Source of the DNA: Lachnospiraceae bacterium AC2012
GTDB lineage: Bacteria; Bacillota; Clostridia; Lachnospirales; Lachnospiraceae
NCBI GenBank assembly: GCA_000702525.1
Contig: JNIN01000001.1
Location: forward strand, 620,001-684,000
Direction of reading: 5' to 3'
Length of the DNA stretch: 64,000 bases
Shown: piece after piece, positions 8,258 to 17,089 of the stretch
Position numbering within the stretch: the first letter of the stretch is position 1
Layout of the letters: each line of letters opens with the position of its first letter
Made by a program: the position numbers and the translations under genes
Notes under the pieces: model-generated
The model's database searches: none
Seen by the model: the letters and a program-made list of their open reading frames with translations, nothing else
What the model was told of the DNA's origin: nothing

Positions 8258-9220
8258 TTATTGAAATAATGCATCCACAAATTGGTTTGCATTGAATTTC
8301 TCCAAATCTTCAATGGACTCGCCTACACCGATATATTTTACCGGAACGCCAAGCTCAGCCTGTATTGCAACGGCAATTCCACCCTTCGCTGTTCCATCCA
8401 TCTTTGTAAGTACAATTCCCGAAACATCAGTAACTTCCGAGAATTCCTTCGCCTGATTTAATGCATTCTGACCCGTTGTTGCATCGAGAACAATCAATGT
8501 CTCACGAAATGCATCTGGATATTCTCTCTCAATAATACGATTGATCTTACCAAGCTCATTCATCAGATTCTTCTTATTATGAAGTCGACCCGCTGTATCA
8601 ATCAATAAAATATCCGTATCTCTCGCTTTTGCAGCAGCTACCGCATCATATACTACCGCTGCCGGATCCGATCCTTCCTGACCACCAATCAATTCCACAC
8701 TGGAACGATTTGCCCATTCTCTAAGCTGATCATAAGCTGCCGCGCGAAATGTATCTGCAGCGCCAAGAAGAACTTTCTTCTTCTCATCTCTGAACTTTGC
8801 AGCAAGTTTTCCTACGGTTGTTGTCTTACCAACGCCATTCACGCCAACAACAAGCACAACGGATTTTCTCTTTTCAAATTCATAAGCAGCTTCACCAATA
8901 TCCATCTGCTCACGAATCGTATCAATCAGTAATTGCTTACAATCCTGCGGTTCCTTAATATGCTGTTCTTTTACTTTTCGCTTTAACTCTTCTAAGACGC
9001 GATCCGTTGTTCGAACACCCATATCGCCCATAATCAGAACTTCTTCTAATTCTTCATAAAAATCATCATCGATATTTGTAAATCCACGGAATACATAATC
9101 CATATTCTTTACAAAATTATCTCTTGTCTTTGTAAGACCTTTGACAAGTCGCTTGAAGAAGCCCTCTTTCTTCGGAGCTTCTTCTGTTCCTGTCACAACC
9201 TCGTTTACATTTCCTTCCAT
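8258..9220 (-). CDS. ftsY: Signal recognition particle receptor FtsY
   Basis: Membrane-associated GTPase that receives Ffh-ribosome complexes. 320 residues with a short N-terminal acidic/basic region, N domain about 35-110, G1 GVNGVGKT at 126-133, DTAGR at 208-212 and TKMD at 272-275 followed by GTAKGG. The long acidic A domain of E. coli FtsY is absent, as usual in Firmicutes. ATG 9220 follows AGGAGA, whose first base overlaps the end of the smc stop codon, as in the classical rnc-smc-ftsY cluster. Confidence 0.97.
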   Translation of the reverse strand: MEGNVNEVVTGTEEAPKKEGFFKRLVKGLTKTRDNFVKNMDYVFRGFTNIDDDFYEELEEVLIMGDMGVRTTDRVLEELKRKVKEQHIKEPQDCKQLLIDTIREQMDIGEAAYEFEKRKSVVLVVGVNGVGKTTTVGKLAAKFRDEKKKVLLGAADTFRAAAYDQLREWANRSSVELIGGQEGSDPAAVVYDAVAAAKARDTDILLIDTAGRLHNKKNLMNELGKINRIIEREYPDAFRETLIVLDATTGQNALNQAKEFSEVTDVSGIVLTKMDGTAKGGIAVAIQAELGVPVKYIGVGESIEDLEKFNANQFVDALFQ

Positions 9221-9228
9221 GCTTTCTC

Positions 9229-12200
9229 CTATGCATCTAAATCATTTTCAATCAAATTAACAGAAACAAGTGTAGATACACCCTTCTCCTGCATTGTAAT
9301 ACCATATAATCGGTCCGCCGCGTTCATCGTACCACGTCGGTGTGTAATAATGATAAACTGCGTATTCTTGGTCAGCTTATGCAGATACTTCGCATAGCGA
9401 TCTACGTTTGAATCATCCAGCGCAGCCTCAATCTCGTCAAGCAGACAGAATGGAGACGGTTTCAAATTCTGAATCGCAAATAAAAGCGCTATCGCAGTCA
9501 GTGATTTCTCACCACCCGACATCTGCATCATATTCTGAAGTTTCTTTCCTGGTGGCTGTGCATTAATCATAATGCCTGTTTCCAGAACATCTTCGCCTTC
9601 CTGAAGTTCCAGCGTACCCTTACCGCCACCAAAAAGTTCCTTAAATGCCTTATCAAATTCTCTTTGAATATCCGCAAATCCCTTGGTGAACTGTTCACGC
9701 ATACCCGTATCTAATTCCTCGATAATCGATTCCAAAGATTTCTCTGCTTCAATCAAATCATCATGCTGTGTCTTCATAAAGCCGTAACGTTCTGCCACTT
9801 CCTTGTATTCCTCAATGGCATTCACGTTAACATTGCCCATCTTTCGGATTTCATCCTTAACCGAACTGATTAACTTTTTCATCGCAATCGGATCTGTATA
9901 GGAATCATCCTTCAAATCTCTGGCACTGCGAAGGGTAAGCTCATATTCTTCCCACATATAATGGTTCTGATAATCCATCGCAGATTTCGCTTTTTCCTTC
10001 TGATTATTCAGACGCATAATCTCTCGATCAAGATCCGTAGCCTGCTTTGTAAGCGCTTCTCTCTTTTCGAAGAATCCCTTATGCTGCGAATTCATCGCTT
10101 CTTTCTTTTCGATGCTGTCCTTCAATTCCTGCGAAAGCTTATCCGATGCAACACCAGCCGCTTCGATTGTTTCCTTAATTTTCTCAATCTGCTCGCGTTT
10201 CTTCTGAATCTCTTCCTGTGTAAGACCGGATCTGGATAACAATTCCTTCATCTCATATTCCGTCTTAGCGATTTCCGAAAGAATACGATTCAAATTCTCT
10301 TCAGCGAAAGTAACCTTCTGCTTTGCATTGGCCTCTTCAATCTGAATCTCCGAAACATTTCTCGCAACAGATGTTTCCATATAAGTCTTTTCATCAAGAG
10401 CAACCTGCATTTCATCAATCTGCTTCTGTAATTCAGATTCTTTCAAATCTGCATCCTGCATTTCCTTCTGCACCGAAGCCGATCCAGCCTGAATATCCTG
10501 AATCTCTCGTTCAATCGTACGAGACTCCTGATCCAAGCCGGCAAAACTTGCTTCTGACTTATCCATTTCCTCTTTTGCACGATCCAGATTAATCTTAGCC
10601 GTATTTCTTGAAAGCGCCATCTCAGAAAGTGCATCCTGCTTTTCTTTCTGCTCATCTGAAAGCAGTGATCTGGCAACATTCATTTCTTCAATATGCGCCT
10701 GCTTCTTCTCCATCTCTTCTCGAAGCGCATCTAATTTTTCCTGCAATTCCTCGATTTCTCGATTTCGACTCAGCAAATTACTAGAATTCTTAAATGCACC
10801 ACCGGACATGGAACCACCAGGGCTTAAATATTCACCCTCAAGCGTAACAATATGAAGCGAATAATGATTCTTCTTCGCAAGGCGAATCGCATCATCTACC
10901 GTCTCCGCAACAACAACTCGTCCCAAAAGATAACGAATCACTTCATAGAATTTTTCATCTGCCTCTACCAAATCAGAAGCGATACCGAGAATTCCCTTCT
11001 CATCAAAGATATGCTGTTTATCTTTGAAATGATCCTTACCCTTTACCGCTGTAAGAGGAAGGAATGTCGCTCTACCAGCTCGATTCTGCTTCAGGAAATG
11101 AATCATCTGCTTGGCCGTTTCTTCGTCCTTTGTAACGATATTCTGAATATTTCCACCAAGCGCTGTCTCAATTGCCGTTTCGTAACGTTTCTCAACGTGA
11201 ATCAAATCCGAAATAACACCAATAATTCCAGGATTTTTATCCTTCTGATTCATCACCTGACGAATACTATTTCCATATCCATCATAGCGTTCTGCAATAT
11301 TTTTTAAACTCTCCAGACGGGAATCCGCTTTCTGGTACTTCTCTTTTAAATTACCAAGTTCATCTGTCTCCTGACGAAGTTTCTTTCGCCAATCCTCTAA
11401 CTTGTTCTGAATTTCATCCAGACTTCTACGCAAATCACCATAGGACTGATTTGACGCATCATATGCTTCCTTCGCCTGTTCGAGCGTTGTCTTCAGAATT
11501 TCTTCTTCTGTTTTTCGCTTTAAGAGTCGCTGTGTCAACTGACTTTTACGAATATTCGTCTGCTCGAGCATCGTCTTCATCTGCTGTTCTTTTGACTTGA
11601 TTGTCGCCTTCTCATTTAAAAGGCGAACAATCTCCTGACGATTCTTCTCAATCGTCTCATTATAAGTAACAATCGACTGCTCTAAGTCCTGATAATCCTT
11701 CTTAGCCTTATTTAAACGCGCTTCCACGCCTTCTAACGTAGCAACCAGTTCCGCTTTCTCTTTCAGAAGTTTTTCCTTTTCTTCTTCTTTTCCGGACTTA
11801 TCCTTTAAAAGCGCTTCTTTTCGAACACGGATAGTATCTTCTGAATTTTTCGCAGAACGAATCTGTTCTTCCAAAAGATTAATCTGGTTTTCTAACTTAC
11901 CACGGGAATCAATCGCATTTCCTTGTTCCTCATGAATCTTCTCAATTCGCTCTTCGATTTCACGAAGCTTCTCTTCCAGCAACGCATATTCCGCTTTCGC
12001 CTTTTCCGTTGCTTCCTGATTGTCATCATATTGATGCGCTGCAATCTCGAGTTTCTTCTCTGTCTCTTCCATCTGCTCAGAAAGACGTGTCATCTCAAGA
12101 AGATACATATTGACATCAAGCGTCTTTAATTCTTCTTTTTTCTTTAAATACTGCTTGGCCGTCTCGGATTGACGCTCCAATGGTCCCACGCGATTTTCTA

Positions 12201-12792
12201 ATTCCCGTAAAATATCATTTACACGAACAAGGTTTTCACGTTCTTCCTCTAACTTCTTGATTGCTGTAGCTTTACGTTTCTTAAATTTAACGATTCCAAC
12301 CGCTTCATCAAAAAGTTCTCGACGCTCCTCTGGCTTTCCAGAAAGAATCTTCTCAATCTGTCCCTGACCGATAATCGAATAACCCTCTTTACCGATACCA
12401 GTATCATAAAACAGCTCATTGACATCCTTTAATCGACATGGAGATCCATTTAAAAGGTATTCACTTTCCCCAGAACGATACACACGTCTGGCAATGGTGA
12501 CCTCTTCATAATCCACCGGCAACACATGATCCGAATTATCCATGGTAATCGCTACATAAGCATAACTTAATGGACGACGGTTCTCTGTTCCAGCAAAAAT
12601 GACGTCCTGCATACTGGCTCCACGAAGCTGCTTTGCACTCTGTTCACCAAGTACCCAACGCACCGCATCTGCAACATTACTCTTACCGGAGCCATTCGGT
12701 CCAACGATACCCGTGATACCATTATGAAATTCTAAAACAATTCGATTGGCGAAGGACTTAAATCCCTGCACTTCTATACTTTTTAAATACAA
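9229..12792 (-). CDS. smc: Chromosome segregation ATPase SMC
   Basis: Core of the Smc-ScpAB condensin. 1187 residues: N-terminal head with Walker A GPNGSGKS at 31-38, long coiled coil, hinge roughly 510-670 (GYGNSIRQVMNQKD through the glycine-rich SPGGSMSGGAFK), second coiled coil, and C-terminal head with signature MSGGEKSLTA at 1091-1100 and Walker B CLLDE ending at Glu1120. It starts at a TTG codon (12792) with GAGG eight bases before it, giving the normal family start YLKSIEVQGFKSF. Eighteen bases follow the rnc stop. Confidence 0.96.
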   Translation of the reverse strand: MYLKSIEVQGFKSFANRIVLEFHNGITGIVGPNGSGKSNVADAVRWVLGEQSAKQLRGASMQDVIFAGTENRRPLSYAYVAITMDNSDHVLPVDYEEVTIARRVYRSGESEYLLNGSPCRLKDVNELFYDTGIGKEGYSIIGQGQIEKILSGKPEERRELFDEAVGIVKFKKRKATAIKKLEEERENLVRVNDILRELENRVGPLERQSETAKQYLKKKEELKTLDVNMYLLEMTRLSEQMEETEKKLEIAAHQYDDNQEATEKAKAEYALLEEKLREIEERIEKIHEEQGNAIDSRGKLENQINLLEEQIRSAKNSEDTIRVRKEALLKDKSGKEEEKEKLLKEKAELVATLEGVEARLNKAKKDYQDLEQSIVTYNETIEKNRQEIVRLLNEKATIKSKEQQMKTMLEQTNIRKSQLTQRLLKRKTEEEILKTTLEQAKEAYDASNQSYGDLRRSLDEIQNKLEDWRKKLRQETDELGNLKEKYQKADSRLESLKNIAERYDGYGNSIRQVMNQKDKNPGIIGVISDLIHVEKRYETAIETALGGNIQNIVTKDEETAKQMIHFLKQNRAGRATFLPLTAVKGKDHFKDKQHIFDEKGILGIASDLVEADEKFYEVIRYLLGRVVVAETVDDAIRLAKKNHYSLHIVTLEGEYLSPGGSMSGGAFKNSSNLLSRNREIEELQEKLDALREEMEKKQAHIEEMNVARSLLSDEQKEKQDALSEMALSRNTAKINLDRAKEEMDKSEASFAGLDQESRTIEREIQDIQAGSASVQKEMQDADLKESELQKQIDEMQVALDEKTYMETSVARNVSEIQIEEANAKQKVTFAEENLNRILSEIAKTEYEMKELLSRSGLTQEEIQKKREQIEKIKETIEAAGVASDKLSQELKDSIEKKEAMNSQHKGFFEKREALTKQATDLDREIMRLNNQKEKAKSAMDYQNHYMWEEYELTLRSARDLKDDSYTDPIAMKKLISSVKDEIRKMGNVNVNAIEEYKEVAERYGFMKTQHDDLIEAEKSLESIIEELDTGMREQFTKGFADIQREFDKAFKELFGGGKGTLELQEGEDVLETGIMINAQPPGKKLQNMMQMSGGEKSLTAIALLFAIQNLKPSPFCLLDEIEAALDDSNVDRYAKYLHKLTKNTQFIIITHRRGTMNAADRLYGITMQEKGVSTLVSVNLIENDLDA

Positions 12793-12810
12793 TCTACTAA
12801 CCTCAAGCCT

Positions 12811-13503
12811 TTATTTATTATCAATTTTCTTAAAATACATAATCCCCTGGTAAGCTGCTTCCTGTTCCGCCGCCTTCTTAGAGTTTCCAGAACCCTTACC
12901 GATCACAAGGTCACCAACTTTGGCTTCTACATAAAATTCTTTTGCATGATCCGGACCATCCTCTCGAATCAACTCATACGTAAGTGGATGATCATGTTTT
13001 GATTGTACGATTTCCTGCAAAGTCGTCTTACTGTCATGAAACAGTTTCTTATGCTCTATATCTGTAAGAATATAAGTCATAATGTACTTTTTCGCAGGTT
13101 CCATACCACCGTCAAGGAAAATTGCACCAATCGTTGCTTCTAACGCATCCGAAAGAACGGATTTACGAGATCTTCCTCCCGTTTTATCTTCTCCCTTGCT
13201 AAGTCTTAAATACTTACCTAAATCAAGCTCTTTTGTGCAATATGCAAGCGTTGGCTCACATACCAAACTAGCACGAAGCTTTGTCAATTGTCCCTCTGGA
13301 TAATCTCTGTAATTTAAATACAAAAACTCACTTGAAACAACTTCAAGAACCGCATCTCCCAAGAACTCTAATCTCTCATTATCTGAGAGTTTCTTCATAT
13401 GCTTTTCATTCGCATAAGAACTATGTGTCAGAGCCTGGGCAAGTAAGCTTTCGTCTTTAAACTCATATCCGATTTTTTCCTGAAATTCCTTTAATAAATC
13501 CAA
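12811..13503 (-). CDS. rnc: Ribonuclease III
   Basis: Cleaves double-stranded RNA in rRNA processing and regulation. It has the RNase III signature NERLEFLGDAVL starting at about 42 and a C-terminal dsRNA-binding domain (DHPLTYELIREDGPDHAKEF, then GKGSGNSKKAAEQEAA). The start is uncertain. TTG 13503 lies nine bases after AAGGAG and gives 230 residues. A TTG seven codons upstream (13524) has no ribosome site and touches the acpP terminator. First gene of rnc-smc-ftsY. Confidence 0.95.
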   Translation of the reverse strand: MDLLKEFQEKIGYEFKDESLLAQALTHSSYANEKHMKKLSDNERLEFLGDAVLEVVSSEFLYLNYRDYPEGQLTKLRASLVCEPTLAYCTKELDLGKYLRLSKGEDKTGGRSRKSVLSDALEATIGAIFLDGGMEPAKKYIMTYILTDIEHKKLFHDSKTTLQEIVQSKHDHPLTYELIREDGPDHAKEFYVEAKVGDLVIGKGSGNSKKAAEQEAAYQGIMYFKKIDNK

Positions 13504-13528
13504 AATCTTATACTCCTTTTTCAAATAA

Positions 13529-13553
13529 AAAACCCTTCAAGACGAAGGGTTTT
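13529..13553 (-). terminator. Intrinsic terminator after acpP
   Basis: Perfect 10-bp stem AAAACCCTTC/GAAGGGTTTT with a 5-base loop, followed on the minus strand by a T-rich tract. It separates plsX-acpP from rnc-smc-ftsY. Confidence 0.85.
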
Positions 13554-13577
13554 CTACAGTAATTAAAATAAATAATA

Positions 13578-13817
13578 TTAACCAACCGTTTTCTTGATCA
13601 GTTCAACCGCATCCCCAACAGTTACAATCTTTTCAGCCTGGTCGCTGTCAACCTCAACATCCAGCTGTTCTTCAACGCCCATAATAATCTGGAATACATC
13701 TAATGAATCAGCACCAAGATCATCAATAAATGTTGTATCTTCATGAATCTCATTTGGGTCTACAGATAATACCTCTGCGATAACATTCTTTAAAATTTCA
13801 AGTTCCTTATTGTCCAT
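13578..13817 (-). CDS. acpP: Acyl carrier protein
   Basis: Acidic 79-residue carrier of fatty-acid intermediates. Ser38 in GADSLDVFQI is the phosphopantetheine attachment site. ATG 13817 has a full AGGAGGT. It sits nine bases after plsX, which uses acyl-ACP as substrate, so the pair is functionally and transcriptionally linked. The usual fab genes are not between plsX and acpP here. Confidence 0.96.
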   Translation of the reverse strand: MDNKELEILKNVIAEVLSVDPNEIHEDTTFIDDLGADSLDVFQIIMGVEEQLDVEVDSDQAEKIVTVGDAVELIKKTVG

Positions 13818-13826
13818 AATGACCTC

Positions 13827-14837
13827 CTATTTATCATCCTGTGAGAAACTCTCACGGATCTTTTCATTTATTTTTTGTTCTTTAAAAGAAATACACTGAA
13901 TAATGGAATTTGTCACTTCTTTTGCCTTTGCACTACCATGCGTCTTTACAATCAGACCATTTAAACCAAGAAGTGGAGCTCCACCATACTGCGTTGCATC
14001 AAACGCACGTAATTTCTTCTTCAAAGCAGGGAGCGCGAGCGCTGCACCAATCTTACTCTTAAGTGATGAAAGGAAAGCCTCCTTCATAACCTTTAAGAAC
14101 GTTTTACTAACGCCTTCATACATCTTCAAGATTACATTTCCAACAAATGCCTCACAGACAATCACATCTGCATAGCCGGATGGAATCTCTCTTGCTTCTA
14201 TACTACCAATAAAATTGATATCCTCTGCTGCTTTTAACATTGGAAATGTTTCTTTTACCAAAGCATTTCCTTTTTCCTCTTCTGCGCCAATATTTACAAT
14301 CGCAACACGTGGATTCTTCTTGCCCATAACATGTTCCATATAAATAGAACCCATACGAGCAAACTGTACCAAATGCTCAGCTCTAGCATCGACATTCGCT
14401 CCACAGTCTACAAGAAGGGATACGCCTTCAGCCGTAGGAATCAAAGGTGCGAGCGGTGCACGCTTAATTCCTTTCACACGTCCGGCATATAACTGACCGC
14501 CAACCAGAATCGCTCCGGAATTACCAGCAGACACCATCGCATCCGCTTCTCCCGTTTTGATCATCTGCATTGCGACAACAAGAGATGAATCTTTCTTTTT
14601 CTTAATAGCAACCACTGGTGGTTCTGCTGTTTCAATCACTTCTGTTGTTGCTTTGATTGTAATACGTGGAAAATCAAACGTGTATTTTTTTAATTCTGTA
14701 TGAATCGCCTGTTCATCACCAACCAAAATGACTTTCAGGTCTTTTACTTTATTAATGGCATCAACTGCGCCTTTTACGATTTCACCAGGAGCATTGTCGC
14801 CACCCATGGCATCAACCGCTACAATTGTTTCTGACAT
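13827..14837 (-). CDS. plsX: Phosphate acyltransferase PlsX
   Basis: Converts acyl-ACP to acyl-phosphate for PlsY-dependent phospholipid synthesis. 336 residues starting MSETIVAVDAMGGDNAP, with AMVSAGNSGAILVGGQ, VDCGANVDARAEHLVQFA and GGAPLLGLNGLIVKTHG typical of the family. ATG 14837 has AGGAGG eight bases upstream; an in-frame extension of 23 codons is rejected. It has its own promoter (14875-14903) behind the rpmF terminator. Confidence 0.96.
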   Translation of the reverse strand: MSETIVAVDAMGGDNAPGEIVKGAVDAINKVKDLKVILVGDEQAIHTELKKYTFDFPRITIKATTEVIETAEPPVVAIKKKKDSSLVVAMQMIKTGEADAMVSAGNSGAILVGGQLYAGRVKGIKRAPLAPLIPTAEGVSLLVDCGANVDARAEHLVQFARMGSIYMEHVMGKKNPRVAIVNIGAEEEKGNALVKETFPMLKAAEDINFIGSIEAREIPSGYADVIVCEAFVGNVILKMYEGVSKTFLKVMKEAFLSSLKSKIGAALALPALKKKLRAFDATQYGGAPLLGLNGLIVKTHGSAKAKEVTNSIIQCISFKEQKINEKIRESFSQDDK

Positions 14838-14874
14838 TCCAGAAACCTCCTCAAGATATATAAAATCAAATATT

Positions 14875-14903
14875 ACTATACTATAACGCTTCATTTTTAG
14901 CAA
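14875..14903 (-). promoter_or_regulatory. Promoter of plsX-acpP
   Basis: Minus-strand TTGCTA (14898-14903), 17-base spacer, TATAGT (14875-14880), immediately downstream of the rpmF terminator T-run. No obvious FapR-like palindrome is seen. Confidence 0.7.
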
Positions 14904-14938
14904 CAAAAAAGAGCTCTCTCAAATACATGAGAGAACTC
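14904..14938 (-). terminator. Intrinsic terminator after rpmF
   Basis: Eleven-bp stem (arms 14911-14921 and 14928-14938, one G-T pair) followed on the minus strand by six T. Confidence 0.85.
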
Positions 14939-14951
14939 TTCATATTGCAAA

Positions 14952-15131
14952 TTAATCCTGTGCAATGATCTCTTTTTTGTTATAAGATCCACAGTTCTTG
15001 CAGACACGATGTGGCATCATTAATTCGCCGCACTTGCTACATTTAACTAATGTTGGAGCAGACATCTTCCAGTTTGCTCTTCTCTTATCTCTTCTTCCCT
15101 TGGAAGACTTATTCTTTGGACAAATAGACAT
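14952..15131 (-). CDS. rpmF: 50S ribosomal protein bL32 (zinc-ribbon form)
   Basis: 59-residue large-subunit protein beginning MSICPKNKSSKGRRDKRRAN. The CSKCGE and CKNCGSY pairs form an intact zinc ribbon, so this is the zinc-dependent (C+) type. ATG 15131 has AGGAGGT at the right distance. It lies four bases after the yceD stop, the usual yceD-rpmF pairing, and is followed by a terminator. Confidence 0.96.
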   Translation of the reverse strand: MSICPKNKSSKGRRDKRRANWKMSAPTLVKCSKCGELMMPHRVCKNCGSYNKKEIIAQD

Positions 15132-15135
15132 GCAA

Positions 15136-15663
15136 TTACACCTCCTTAAACTCATTAAAGACATCTTGGAATTTTGCCATTCTAGGATCCAGCACGGTAC
15201 GATTGCATCCACAGTCACTCTCATTCAGATTATGACCACAAACTGAGCACAAGCCCTTGCAATCTTCCTTGCAAAGAACCTTCGCCGGCCAGTCAACCAA
15301 GATTTCGTCATAAATCAGCCTGTTAACATCCAGGTGATGATCCTCGAAGAATAGATCTTCTTCTTCATCCGGATCCGTAACGACATGTCCGTCTCTTAAA
15401 GAAAGAGAACGTTCGATCATTATCGGAAATGCGATCCGAACTTCCTTCAGGCATCTGTCACAAGTAAATACAACCTCGACTTCTGTTTCTCCTGAAATCA
15501 GTATTTTCTGATCATCTTTATTGTTCAGACGTAAATCGAATGGCTTCTTTTTACTTATGGAATATTTGGTTCCACCATATTCGATAAAATCCGCATCCAA
15601 TTCCACTGGATACTTCTCTTTTCGATTGGTGTTCAATATGATATCGGTTATATCGATCTTCAT
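15136..15663 (-). CDS. yceD: YceD/YlbN family protein (DUF177)
   Basis: Conserved 175-residue protein almost always next to rpmF; the bacterial and plant family has been linked to 23S rRNA accumulation. It has the central FTCDRCLKEV and the C-terminal cysteine pairs CKGLCSVCGHNLNESDCGC, suggesting metal binding. ATG 15663 has AGGAGGAC upstream. The exact biochemical role is not established, so the call rests on family and context. Confidence 0.9.
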   Translation of the reverse strand: MKIDITDIILNTNRKEKYPVELDADFIEYGGTKYSISKKKPFDLRLNNKDDQKILISGETEVEVVFTCDRCLKEVRIAFPIMIERSLSLRDGHVVTDPDEEEDLFFEDHHLDVNRLIYDEILVDWPAKVLCKEDCKGLCSVCGHNLNESDCGCNRTVLDPRMAKFQDVFNEFKEV

Positions 15664-15726
15664 GTTGTCCTCCTAATCCACACTCAAACCATTATACATA
15701 TGCCAGAAAGTATTGTCAACAACTTT

Positions 15727-16917
15727 TTACTTAACCAAAGCCTCTGTTTCTCTAGCAATAGCAAGCTCTTCGTTTGTTGCAACAACTAATACCTTAACAC
15801 CAGAATCTGGGGTAGAAATAATAGCCTCATCTCCTGTGTTATTATTGACATCTTCATCAATCTTAACGCCAAGATATCCGAAGTATTCGCATACCTTAGA
15901 ACGTACATAGTTATTATTCTCACCAATACCAGCTGTGAATGCAATCGCATCTACACCATTCATTGCAGCAGCATACGCTCCTACATATTTAGCAACTCGA
16001 TAGCAGAATGCCTCTAATGCAATCTTAGCCTTTTCATCGCCGTTTTCAATCGCTGCAAGAATATCACGGAAATCTGAAGAAATACCAGAAAGTCCAAGCA
16101 TACCGGATTCCTTATTTAACATATTTAAAGCCTGAGAAATATCCATGCCTTCCTTCTTTGCAATAAATTCAATCGCAGATGGATCAATATCACCAGAACG
16201 TGTTCCCATGATCAAACCTTCCAATGGAGAAAGACCCATAGATGTATCAACAGATACGCCATCCTTAACGGCAGAAACAGATGCACCATTTCCAAGATGA
16301 CAAACAATTGTCTTCAAATTGTCATATGGCTTTCCAAGGATATCTGCTACTCTCTGTGATACATAAGAATGGCTTGTTCCGTGGAATCCATATCTACGAA
16401 CCTTATAGTCTTCATAATACTTATATGGTACTGCATACATATAAGCCTTTGCTGGCATATTTGCATGGAATGCTGTATCAAATACACCTACCATAGGTAC
16501 ATTTGGCATAAGTTCCTTACAAGCGTTAATACCGATAATATTTGCCGGATTGTGAAGAGGCGCTAAATCATTGCACTCTTCTACTGACTTTAATACTTCA
16601 TCTGTAATAACAACAGACTGCTTAAATGCTTCTCCACCGTGTACAATACGATGACCAACCGCATCAATTTCATCCAGGCTCTTAAGCACACCAGTCTTTT
16701 CATTTACAAGTGCTTCGAGAACCATCTTTACAGCCTCTGTATGAGTTGGCATTGGTGCCTCTGTAACTTCCTTCTCGCCACCTGCTGGTGTGTAATTCAT
16801 TCTTCCATCAATACCGATTCTTTCACAAAGCCCCTTTGCCAATACCTTTTCGGAAGTAGAATCGATGACCTGATACTTCAGGGAAGAACTTCCGCAATTA
16901 ATTACTAAAATGTTCAT
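15727..16917 (-). CDS. ackA: Acetate kinase
   Basis: Makes ATP from acetyl phosphate, releasing acetate, the last step of fermentative acetate formation. 396 residues with NCGSSSLKYQ near the start, GFHGTSHSYV, GASVSAVKDG, DTSMGLSPLEGLIMGTR and FTAGIGENN. ATG 16917 has AGGAG upstream; an in-frame extension of 12 codons is rejected. No pta gene is adjacent. It is divergent from tmcAL, whose enzyme consumes acetate. It has a clear promoter and a small dyad in its leader. Confidence 0.97.
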   Translation of the reverse strand: MNILVINCGSSSLKYQVIDSTSEKVLAKGLCERIGIDGRMNYTPAGGEKEVTEAPMPTHTEAVKMVLEALVNEKTGVLKSLDEIDAVGHRIVHGGEAFKQSVVITDEVLKSVEECNDLAPLHNPANIIGINACKELMPNVPMVGVFDTAFHANMPAKAYMYAVPYKYYEDYKVRRYGFHGTSHSYVSQRVADILGKPYDNLKTIVCHLGNGASVSAVKDGVSVDTSMGLSPLEGLIMGTRSGDIDPSAIEFIAKKEGMDISQALNMLNKESGMLGLSGISSDFRDILAAIENGDEKAKIALEAFCYRVAKYVGAYAAAMNGVDAIAFTAGIGENNNYVRSKVCEYFGYLGVKIDEDVNNNTGDEAIISTPDSGVKVLVVATNEELAIARETEALVK

Positions 16918-16939
16918 TTGTTTTCTCCTCTTTTCTCTT

Positions 16940-16952
16940 TGTGTTAAACACA
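16940..16952. repeat. Inverted repeat at the predicted 5' end of the ackA transcript
   Basis: TGTGTT and AACACA flank one base, beginning about six bases after the predicted start. One of four such promoter-proximal dyads in this window. Confidence 0.5.
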
Positions 16953-16964
16953 CAGACTAGATTT

Positions 16965-16993
16965 ATTATAACCTTAGAACAATCGCGGCTCAA
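16965..16993 (-). promoter_or_regulatory. Promoter of ackA
   Basis: Minus-strand TTGAGC (16988-16993), 17-base spacer, consensus TATAAT (16965-16970). Confidence 0.8.
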
Positions 16994-17089
16994 GTATCGA
17001 AAAGAAAAGTTCATAAAATAAGACATTCTCATGTTTCCCGAGGCTTCGCTGTGATAAAATATAAGTAACAAACGCGAGGAGGTATTGCT

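Noticed and set aside
12811-13524. Longer RNase III start at 13524.
   Set aside because: That TTG has no ribosome site and lies beside the acpP terminator hairpin; the AAGGAG inside the frame favours TTG 13503.
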